From: Asterias rubens
Taxonomy: Eukaryota > Echinodermata > Asteroidea > Forcipulatida > Asteriidae
Reading direction: 5' to 3'
DNA length: 64,000 nt
Assembly (NCBI RefSeq): GCF_902459465.1
Contig: NC_047065.1
Coordinates: 22,581,828 to 22,645,827 of the forward strand
Positions 50,237-62,200 of the stretch are shown here, one piece after another. Position numbers and translations under genes: made by a program. Numbering within the stretch: position 1 is the stretch's first letter; the number at the start of each line of letters is the position of its first letter. The notes under the pieces were generated by a model. That model did no database searches, had not been told where the DNA came from, and saw only the letters and a list, made by a program, of their open reading frames with translations.

Positions 50237-53200
50237 ATGGATGAGGGAAATATTGTCGTCCAAGATGGTGATGGTAGCGCGTCTGTCAATGGGGTGGAGA
50301 AACGTGTGCCGGAGGGAGATGGTGTCTCCTGCAGGAGTCACAAGGAGGAAGACGGGGACGAACCGGTGGCGCTCAAACGCCAGATCGGTCTGGTGGGTTG
50401 CATCGCCTTCGTAGTCGGTACCGTCATCGGCTCCGGGATCTTCATCTCCCCGAAGGGCGTGCTGCAGAACACCGGCAGCGTGGGGTTGTCTCTCGTCGTC
50501 TGGGTCGCCTGTGGGATACTCTCCACCATCGGGGCTCTCTGCTACGCCGAGTTGGGGACGTGCATTACAAAATCCGGTGGTGATTTCACGTACATTTTGG
50601 AGAGTTTCGGCGCCGTGCCGGCTTTCCTGCGCGTTTGGACGCTCTTAGTGGCCGTGCGTACAGCATCGTTTGCCGTACTTGTTATTACAGCTGCAACGTA
50701 TCTTATTCAACCATTTTTCGGTGACTGTGGAGTACCTACGTCTGTAATTCAATTACTTGGAGCTACACTACTCGGTAAATAACATAATCATCACTATAAC
50801 AGCCATTGGACACTTTCGGTAATTATGCTACTTATATGATTTGAGTAATTACCAAACGTGTTCAGTATCTTGAAGAGCCAATAGCTCTCATTTGAAAATA
50901 TTTATGACTGTGTCATTTACATTTTTATTAAATGCTTCTTTGCTTCATTAATTTGCATATTTGCGTTACAAATGAACTCATATGTGGACATTGTAATATT
51001 TTAAGGTTTCTTAAAATAGAATACAATCAACACGACGTGAGAATTAAATGTCAATTTGAGTGGTTCAATAATTGACCTGTTGACCTTTATAAAGCACACT
51101 TAATTGGACCAAAAAGGGTCCTAACTGGGGTGCAAAGGAAGCAAATAATTGGACGATAATCGTTCCTTGGGCTTGAAACGTGTGCATGTTATGTCCCACC
51201 TTGTAGCGTTTCGCCTTATGCAAGGGGTTTATAATGACACATCACAACTAAATAACGACAGCGCACTATGTTATGTGACCAAAGCATCTGACGGCCACAG
51301 CGCGTGCAGTAAACTGGGTTAGAGTTCATAATTCCATGTACGCCCTCTGAACAAGGCCTGCTCTGATTGTGACGTGACTCCCCCTTTCAAAGGTTTCGAT
51401 ACATTGTGTAGGTCAAGTGCTTGGACATAACACGAATCCCTACACTGTAAATAAAGAGGTGTATATTTACCCTTAGAAGTTCAGCTTCAACAGTCGTCAA
51501 GTTTTTAGAAAAAAAAATGAAAACCATAACGCAACGTATGAGGCATTTGTACAGGCATTTGTCTCCGTTTAGAAGAAAACTTTGCTCGTGAAATTGTTTT
51601 ACTAATTTTTCTAAAACAGCAACTCAGACACTTTCTACTATCATCATCTTAAAACCGTGTTAATGTTATGAAAACCCGTGGAAGCTTGTGTGTTGTGAAG
51701 CTTCTCTTTAATTTAAGTCACTAGTTTGCTTTAATTTTAATCGACAACGCCCATCCAGTCGTGTCATGATGCCGTCAATTATGTATATGTGTTGTGACAG
51801 TACATCATTGAATTATCAATTAATGAAATAATAAAAAATCAAACATGCTGTGGTGCTATACAGAAACGTTTAGAACGAAAACCGGTTTTCGTTCTAAATG
51901 TTTATAGCACCACAGCATTTGAAAACAGAAATATTTCTTTGCAAAAAGAGCTTTTGACCAATTTAAAACAAATAAACAATGCTAAATTGTACTTTGTAAA
52001 AATTAATATTATTCAATATTATTATATATAATTATAACATAATTTAAAGTATAGTTGCTAAATACGCCGCGCAAGAATTTCTAAGGTCGTGGATGGGTTC
52101 GAATCCCAACCGAATGATATGCCTGTGATATATATATTATATATATATTTTTTATTTTCATTTTTATTTTATTTTTTCGGGGGGGGGGGGGGGGGTCACA
52201 GTACCCGGTATATAGTGCTTACTCAGATCGGTTTATATGGGTAGAAAACAAAATTAATAATTATTCTTTATCCCGGATACAAGTTTGCATCTAAGTTAAC
52301 TTTAATTTTTGGTTGGAGTGGTGTTCACGTATTATCTCTGTTAGCTAATCTTTTTTTCTGATTATCCCTCTCTGATTAGCTGCCGTGTTCTGCTTGAACA
52401 GTGTGAGTGTGGCATGGAGTAACCGAGTCCAGATTATCTTCAGTGTCGCTAAAATACTGGGTCTAGTCATCATCATAGTGTCGGGCGTGGTTCTCATGAT
52501 ACAAGGTGATAAGTCCTTATTCAACATTTGTATTAGTTGATTAATAGATAAGAAAATACACCAAACAGTATTTACCCTATATGGGTCGTTTTCCCCATTG
52601 GATGTTTTAAAGGCAGTGGACACTATTAGTAATTACTCAAAATAATTATTAGCATAACATCTTTCTTGGTGATGAGTAATGGGGAGAGGTTGATGGTATA
52701 AAACATTGTGCGAAACGGCTCCCTCTGAAGTGCCATAGTTTTCGAGAAAGAAGTAGTTTTACACGAATTTGATTTCGAGACCTCAGATTTAGAACTTGGG
52801 GTCTCGAAATCAACCATCTAAATGCACACATCTTCGTGTGACAAGGGTTATTTTTCTTTCACTCATATCTCGCAACTTGGACGACCAATTGAGCTCAAAT
52901 TTTCACAGGTTTGTTATGTTATGCATATATTTAGATACACCAAGTGAGAAGACTGGTCTTTGACAATTACTAATAGTGTCCACTGCCTTTAAGTGTAGAG
53001 TGGTTTTAAAAAAAAAACATCAAATACGGGTTCTGGTGGTAGAGTGTTGTCGTTTTGTCAGCCATACCACTCTCGCAAAAAGCCATATGGAGGAGAACTA
53101 TTTTTTAGAGTGATAAACGGTACTTTCAAAATTTCACTCATAAAGAGTGAGACAGATTGACTTTCACTCTTAATAGAGTGAAACTGACATCTGTCCACTC

Positions 53201-56200
53201 GGACAAGAGAGTGGAATTTTCATTCATTTACATTAAGAGAGTGGGTTCGAGTCACGGTCGTGACAGTTGTTTCCTTGCGCAAGATGCTTTACTATAATTG
53301 CAATTCTCTTCACCAAGGGGTATATTTGGGCACCTGCTGTTGTAAAGCTTGATATATATATATTGCATGGAAAGGCCTTTTGAGCGCTACATACTTGCTC
53401 GTGGTAACATGTTTACTCCCCTCCCCCATCATGAAGCTGAGAAAGTATAGAGGAATTTCATTGGCCCAATTGCACACAAATTTGTATAGGAAAATTAAAT
53501 CTAAAGGTGCGATTTTCTCCTGAAGTGCATATCTTGAGCACAGGGCACTATAAATGTAAAGTTCAATGGATTGGTTATTTTGAATTGCGCTGTATAAGAA
53601 CTTTTATATTATTGGTGTTTAATACTTTGACACCAAACGTTGACGTCAAAAATACAGCGTAAAATTAACCCTTTGTAATAATAAAACGTCACCCTAATGA
53701 CAGGTTTATCAAATTTACAGTTTTATTGGGTTCTGTTCATCGTTATCAATGCACACAAATCATAAAAGGATATCCCATAAATTCAATAAATTAGACTCGA
53801 TGCCAGTTGAGTCCTTACTATTATAAACACGGCAAACATTATTCGTGACTACCTTCACAGCCAAATCTGGTTTTAAGACCTCAAAGTCTGGCCAAATCCA
53901 CCTATAAATAGTATGTGTCTGATATGCCAGCTGGTTGTGTCTGATGATGACACAGTTCATTGTTTTTTTGTTTTTTAATTTTAATAGTGCAATATTACGG
54001 TAATAACAAGAAAGATAAATACGACCTTTGCTTAGGTGTAACTGACTCAGTCGTATGCGCCAGTTTTATTTCCTCACGTAATCAAGCATTAACGAGATAA
54101 AAATGATCTAAAAACAAAGACTATAAAGATAACCGCCCTCTCTTGGCCATCGATGACGTCATACTCAACCTTGTAAAACATCAAATCGTACCGAATATTA
54201 TCATACGTAGTTATAACGGGACATTTTTAAGTTTGAAAGCAGATTGTGTGTTAAATCGTACTGAAGCATAAACATGTATAGAGACGGGCAAGCGGCTTTA
54301 GACCATCAAATCTATAGTAATCGGTGTTGCTGGCCACAGCAGAATAGTAGAGTAATTAAAATATAGTTTACGTGTTGTAGGCACAACATTCCACTAGTTT
54401 ACGTCAGGGGGTAGATCATACTCTATCGCTCGGAATTCCAGGGGGGGGGGGGCGGGTTGGTAATTCAACATTGACCATTTTTCCTTGGCACATTCGTCCA
54501 ATAGCAGACAGTGGACGTACATTTTATCAAAAGACTAAAAAGTTGTTACACTTTTGGTGATAATTCCAATATTTGCTCCATTACAAGTATCGTGCGCATT
54601 AAAAAGGAGATCATACTTGATTCGTGTGTGTCTGATTTCAAGATCACAACATTTTTTCCCACAGACGAATTGAGTTGTCCACAAATTGATTTCCGTGCAA
54701 ATAGTATATTGATTTTAAATTCCTTTTTTCCCCCCTTTTTTTTAAGGAAATGTTGAGAATTTAAGAGATGGATTTACTCCAGCCATCGAGGTATCCGCTT
54801 CAGATATCCCGTTGGCGTTCTACTCAGGTCTCTTCGCTTATTCTGGATGGTCAGTACAGGGCCAAATTTCATAGAGCTGCTAAGCACGAAAATTTGCTTA
54901 GCATGAAATTTCTTTCTTTATAAAAACAGGACTACCAACCAAATTTCCATATGTTGCATATTGCTTGTTACTGGTGTTCAGCTGTTGTTTGCTTATCCTG
55001 AAAATCCAACTGAAATTTTGTTGGTAATCCTATTTTTTATCGAGGCAAAAATTTCATGCTAACCAAATTTTTGGCTGAGCATCTCTATGAAATTGGGCCC
55101 AGATGGTTGTTGTTGTTGTTGCTGCTACGCTTTTGCTGCTGTTGTTGTTGTTGTTGTTGTTGTTAATGTTGTTGTTTTTGGCTCATGCTTTTGGTGTTAA
55201 ATTTGCATCAGGGGTTAAGAATGGTTGCTGCATTGCTGCTTAAACGAGATGTGAAGGGAGGGGACAAAGATATGTTGGGGGTTAGGTTAATGTATAAAAC
55301 AACTCAATTTCGATTTACATTTTGGGGAATGGGGGGGGGGACGAGGGGATCCGAGTCGACCCTTTCCCCATCCACCCCTGGGTACCAGGCAGCCTCGGTG
55401 GTAACAATAGCCTGCTCTATAGAATGGCAAAGGTCGTAGTTTCGAATCCCTAGCAAGGAAGAGCTCATGAAATTACCAAAGATACTGGAGTTAACACACA
55501 AAGTATGGGTAAAAAAAAACCAAGAAAGTTGTTGGTGTTGTTGTCATGAGGTATTCCGGTTACAATTTTGAGAAATTTATTAAATTTGAAATTACCAATG
55601 GTAATTTGCAATATTGCTAATTTTCTCAACTCTTCGATGGTTACAGGCAATTCCTTCCAAGCTTCACAGAGGAAATTATTAATCCAGCAAGGTAAGAATA
55701 TTTTAATAACTTTTTGTAACACAAAACACAATGTCCACAGATTTGCACCAAATATACACCGTTTGAAGATAATGATAGTAGAAAGCGTATCTTAACATGT
55801 TAGTTGCTGAGGTGCTGTAGTTTTTGAGAAATTAGTAAAACAATGTCATAAAAATACGCTTTTATATGCTAAAATAAGACGAAATTTATTTTGATGACTA
55901 AAGCACCTCAGCAATTAACATTTGCAAGGAAGCTTTCTATCATCGTTATCTTCAAACTGTGTAAGTTTAACGCCAAATCCTTGGACATTGTGTTTTTTGT
56001 CCTACAAAAAGTACATAGACCCTTTAACACCGATGATGATCCTGGGATTGCGTGCCTCTAAAAGTATTTTGCAATTTCGTGAAGTACTAATGTTGGTACT
56101 TGTACTTGGTACTTGGACTCAAGTCCCTCTGGAGTACCGTTTTGATGGTACTAATATCTCGTACTCATGCAAGCAAACTATATTACTCACTCGACACTGG

Positions 56201-59200
56201 GCGGGAAAAGTAATCTTTTCAAAGAGATGCAAGCCCTGTATACTCTTTACCCTACTGTAAGTGTACTTCGTCTACGATGTAATAATTTGTCGTCAACCAA
56301 ACTGTTATTTGCGTTTTAAATTCTTTGAAGGAATATCCCAATTGGAATTGTCGTCTCTATGACCATTATCACGGGTGTCTACATCATGGCCAATTTAGCC
56401 TACTTTGTTGTCCTGACACCGGCTGAGCTCCTTGCGTCAGAAGCTGTCGCTTTGGTAAGTTGAAACGACGAGCTAGGCACTGGACACTATTGGTAATATA
56501 CTCAATGCCCCTTATTTTTGACCGCGCGGGGGCGCTATAAATAGTATTTTGATCACTTCCGGGGGTACAGCGACGCCCGCCAATAAAGGCCCTTTGACGC
56601 CGTAGTTCATTTGAGTGGATTAACTCCTTTAAGTCTATGTCTGGGTAACCATCAAAAACTTACCAGGCAATGAGCAATGGGGAGCTATTTATAGTATAAA
56701 ACAGTGAGAAACGGCCTCCTCTAAAGTCACCTCGTTTATGAGAAAGAGGTAATTTCTCATTCAAGTTATAAAAGACTTCAGTTGAAGTCATTTAGTAAAA
56801 TAAAATGCATCTGAAAGTGTTTTTTTCTCTGTCTTTGTTTTCTTGGCAATTCGATGACCAACCGAGCCCAATTAATGTTCACAGGTTTGTTGTTATACAT
56901 ACGTTGGAATACACCGAGTGAGAATACTGGTACCCACAAGCAATTGTGTTTCACTATATCAAAGTTGGTACCTTCGAACATCGGGTTTAGTCGAAGGCTG
57001 CCACAAGATTAAAGACACTGGACACTATTGGTAATTGTCAAAGACTACACTGTTATTCTCCTGTGTAAAATAACGCTGTGTAACTTTTTGTTTAAACAAC
57101 CTGTGTAATTTTTAAACAAGGTTGTGTGATCATATCCAAGCTGTGTAAATCCTATGTTGTGTAAATGTAGTTTTATGTTATAAACCGATATTTGCCGCCT
57201 AAAATGAACTTGAACAACTGTTGTGTAAACTTTTAAGCACGTGATATGAAAGTAGCCAATCACGACGTCACAAAAAAGCTGGAAAAATGGCAGACGTGCC
57301 GGAGTTGTTAGAGCAGTGGGGATTTGGGGATTTGGTTGAAGTTTTTGACGGTAAGTACAATGTTTCAATTGTTTTATTAATAAAAAGCACGAACATGAAG
57401 TATTGTAGCGTAAACTGTGTGTGATTTTATCACATGGCTTTTGGTAAATTAGCCCAAAATTTATTTCAAGAAGTTTGCTTACACGGCATCGACGGCACTG
57501 CATACAGTAGTGCACATGAAGTTCAACAGGAATATACGTTGATTCTGAACTGAAGGCTCGAAGTTGTTCGAATCTTCGATCATATTTGTTCCGTGCAAGT
57601 TTATTATGTTTGAGCCAGAATTTACACCCAAAACAATTTTTTATTTGAAGGGTATTCCGTAATAAATGTGTTTGTGAAATGACTTAATATTAGTACAACC
57701 ATTTGTGACCAATGATTTTCCGTTTCGGAAAAGTGCAAATTCCGTTTCCGTTTCCGACATAAAAATTCAGTTTCAACTTTACACGTTAAAAAACTCTCTA
57801 TTAACCAACGGCCGATTCAGTTCCGGAGTTGGCAATTTTCAAAATTTTACGGATCCAATGTTATAGAGATAAGCAGTAAAAACAAGTTAGAAACATGCAA
57901 CAGCCGTTGCGTTATCATTGCACCAAGACAGAAACAGAACGTCAGCCATTTTGTTTTCACTTTGGCGACAAAATGTTGAAAGTTTATGGTTGATTTGTGA
58001 CCTTTATGAGTGAACAATCAATGTGTGAGTTCATATAGAGCAGGGGTAAGCTGGTTTATGTATGGTTGTTGATTAAAGGGAGGGATATAATGCAATTTGA
58101 GTGAAAAAAAACAGTAAAGAACGTGCCGTGAATGTGATGATTTTGACCTCCAACTCCGTAGTCATGGTATGGTAGTGTTACTATAAATACCATAGAGCAA
58201 GGCCTATGCTAATACATATACTAGCATTGTAAACAACGTGTATTCATTTGTACATCGTTCGTAGGCTGACATGACCCTGGTTGAACTGACCGAGTCACAA
58301 GGTATGTGTTTGTTTGACCATTACTATTTTTTGACATTTTACACTTGTAAACAGATTTGCAGTTGGTTTTCACTGTTTTAACAGATGCATTGTAAACCAT
58401 ATATTTAAACAAATATTGATGGCTTTATCTTGCAGTTCTGAAAAACATAGTTTCCCATGTGACATAGAAACAATTGTTTATTTCTCACGGACTATTTCAA
58501 GTGAAAGTTTATGATTTATTTTCCAAATGGTCAGTTGTTTTTATGAAGAGTTGTTCTGCCTGCAGCTTTAAACAAAATTCCAGTATAGTCAGTACACAAT
58601 GCACTCCTATTGTAAACCTAGGCCATGAAATAAGTTGTAAGCAAAATGGTTGTTGAGCATAAAAGACAAGTTGTCATGTTAAGTTACACTCGATGAAATA
58701 AGCACTGAAATTCGACGGTTCACAATTTATTTTTATGGTCATTTTTTAGTTAAAGAAGCAATAACATGGATGAAACATAATGAAGAACCAAAGGCAATGT
58801 TATTTGAGTACATGGCCAACACCTGTAAACAACGTTACAACTGGATCAAGACAGATAGCCCAACTACAGCAGAGATCCTGGAGGTGTATCCTCGGCTGTT
58901 AGATCCAGGAATTGTAAGTTGCATGTTTTAATAACTAGCTTTTCTCTTTGTTGCAGTGGTATATGCGTGTTGAGTACAACATTTAGTAGAATTTAAGTTG
59001 CATTAATATGTTGGAATTAGACAGACAAAGATCTCTTTTTTACATATCAGCATCAACAGTGACCTATGGAGCAATTATTCTGAATGTTTGTCCATAGCAA
59101 CAACCTATTGAATCCGATGAAAGTGAAACTTTATTTAAAAGATAACAAATATATTTACTGCCAGAAGGTTAGCCAAGAGCATTCAATAGGGTGCAAAACT

Positions 59201-62200
59201 GTATGGATGTTTGCACAGCACAATTACTTTTATTGGTTGAACTTAGTTCAATTTTGTAAAAATCTAAATAATAATTACTGACTATGGCTTTAACATAACA
59301 AATAGCCAAATTCAAATTGTGGAAGAAACCTCTAATCCAGTGAAAACTGCACAGGACATTGACACTTATTGCCTTGTATTATTATTAAGCATAATGTATT
59401 GCCTTTACTAACAAATTGCTAATAACTTCAATAAAGGGTAATTATGACAAAAACTTTGAGAGATGCGGTGCGTAAATAATTAAAAAAGCTGGGAGACTGC
59501 ATCCTTCTGCAACTGAGTTTTCCAGTTGAGGTTTTTGTGGTGGCTGTAGCGTTTGACACAGTTGTAAAAGCTCACCTGATAATTATGTTAAACCATTTAT
59601 TTATAACTCATTTACTTACTTATTTTCCTTATTATGACAACTTTAGGTTGAGCAAGATTTCCGACTGGCGATCTCTGAAGAGACTAACCAGCTTTATGCT
59701 AAGTGGCCTTCTTTTTCCAAACAAGTGTACAAGTACAACTCGAAGGTACTCGGGATCAATTGGGAAAAGCAGTTGGATGTAGGAGAGATCGATTTTGGCA
59801 ACTTGACAGAAGGTGAGGTATATTAAATACCCAACATAATAATTATTCTTAACTTTACCTTATTATATTCAGTGCAATGTGGAAAAAGAATACTCAACAA
59901 TTGTAAATTCTGAAAAAGAGTTTTGAAACTGAGCTTTGTAGTAGCCGTTAATTGGATTGATTCCATTTCCATTATCGGGTGTATATCTTATATTAATTTA
60001 TATTGCTACTACTTTCTGACATTTCTTATGACAACTTGGCAACAATTTCTTTTTTTGCTGCTTTAATTAGTTGCTTTAGAAATTACACACATGAGTGCCC
60101 TGAATATGGCCATTTTACAAGTGAACTCAAGGGACTCTTGCATTATTATTTCCATCAACATGTCTGCTCTGCAAGTGTGTATTTTTAACTGTCCCATTTT
60201 TCTCTCTATCCTGCAGTCGATTGACATCATACTTAATTTGTTCATTTGAATTATTTTCATAATTTCAGAGGAGTGTCAAGAACTGGCTTTCTCAGTTTTG
60301 CCATTACTTTTTGTGGGGAGGAGCAAAGGCATGAAAGGGAGATGTACCCCTGCAGAATCCCTGCGATCGTTCATCGATATGAAACCAGTAAGCTATTTTT
60401 TTAATTTTTGAGAATTTGTTCAATATGTCATTTTGATAAGTGGTTTTTTATTGTCAGACATTGTAAGACGAGGCTAATTCCTCATTTAGCTGGGGATTAA
60501 CAAAAGTAAATTTTGTCCAAATCAAGACACTTTTCGTTTGTAGTGTTTGCGACCCTTTTTTAGAAAAGTAGAAACCATGTTTTCAGGTCTTCCATTTTAC
60601 TATTTATTGGGAAAGCACTTCAAGGGTTTCAGTTTCCACTACTCCTGAAAATGCTAACTGATCCCTTTATACTTACAAATCTTGGTGCTTTTGGGGTTAA
60701 CAAGGATCCTTTAATTTGATGGATGACAAGATACAATGAAAAAGGAGTCCTCTGGGCAATAGGCCTAGGTGCCAAAATAAACCAAATACACTTATCTTTA
60801 GAGCACACTGGATCCTGCATAATTGTTGAAAACAGACATGGTTTGGGATCCACTAGACCCCTTACATGTTTTAAGTGCAATCTCAGCTATTCAATTTTGT
60901 GCCAAGTGGGCTGTTCTTCTATGTTTAAATTATACCATATATTTTTTAATAGGAAGGTACTGACATCCAAAACTACATGGCGAGCATTCCGGCAAAGGAA
61001 CGCCCACAGCCCTTCATTCTTCTTCTTGGTGGAAGCAGGTTCAGCCCTCAACAAGTCTTCATGGTAGTGGAGAGAAGGGCTGTTTTATGTTCATCAATTC
61101 TTCAAGCAGTAGACATATGCATGAAAATTATCTATGTACTCGATTTGGATTACCAGCCACACTGCAGTGCAGTGTGGCACATGCTACAACACATGGTGTA
61201 TATGTTGCCACCAGGTTCCCTGGCAGGTGTCTCATTGATAACTTTCCGAACTTGGCTGAGACATTTGCCAGAGGCCTAGGTAGGAATCTATTTTCAGATA
61301 GGTTATACACACAGCATAAATAAAGAAAATTCCGAAACAAAAATATATGTAATGGCAAAGAAATTATAATAATAATGAAGTACATGCATAGTTACAAACA
61401 AAAACTGTTTTCAAAGTTTAAAGGCACTGGACATGTTTGGTAATTATCACAGACCAGTATTGTCACTTGGTGTATCCCAACAAATGCATAAAATAACAAA
61501 CATGTGAAAGTTTGGGCTGAATTGGTCATCGATGTTGCAAGAAAATAATGAAAGAAAAAACACCCTTGTTCCCCAAATTTGGGTGCTTTCAGATGCCTGA
61601 AAAAGGCTTCAGGCCTGAAGTCTTTTTATATTTTAGTGAGAAATTACCTCTTTCTCAAAAACTAATTGGTAATTACTCAAAATATATATTAGCATAAAAA
61701 CCTTCTTTGGTAACGAGCAACAGAGAGCTGTTGATAGTATAAAACATTGTGAGAAACGACTCCCTCTGAAGTAACGTAGTTTTTGAGAAAGAGGTAAATT
61801 CTCACTAAAATAATAAAAGACTTCTGGCCAGAAGCCTTTTATTCCTATCTGAAAGCACACTAATTTGTACAACAAGAGTGTTTTTTCTTTCATCATTTTC
61901 TTGCAACTTCAATGACCAATTGAGCCCAAATTTTCACAGGCTTGTTATTTTATGCATATGTTGGGATACACCAAGTGAGAATACTGGTCTTTAACAATTA
62001 CCAAACGCGTATTGTAAAAGCATGTGAGATAATTGAGTTCTAAATCAACAAATTTGTTTACTTTTTGATGGCAGATGTGGACATGGGAAACCAGTGGTCA
62101 ATTCATGACATGACCTGTACAATTTGTAGTCTTATATATTGTATAGTATGTTAATTCATTGACATTACCTGTACAATTTGAGTTGCTTTTAGATGATACA

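Noticed and set aside
58436-58470. Extra SAMD3-like exon reading VLKNIVSH
   Set aside because: It resembles the end of a SAM domain and has an acceptor, but it hits a stop and has no donor in the needed phase.
60723-61067. 114-codon open frame within the transposon
   Set aside because: Overlaps the last SAMD3-like exon in another frame; the spliced gene explains the conserved sequence.
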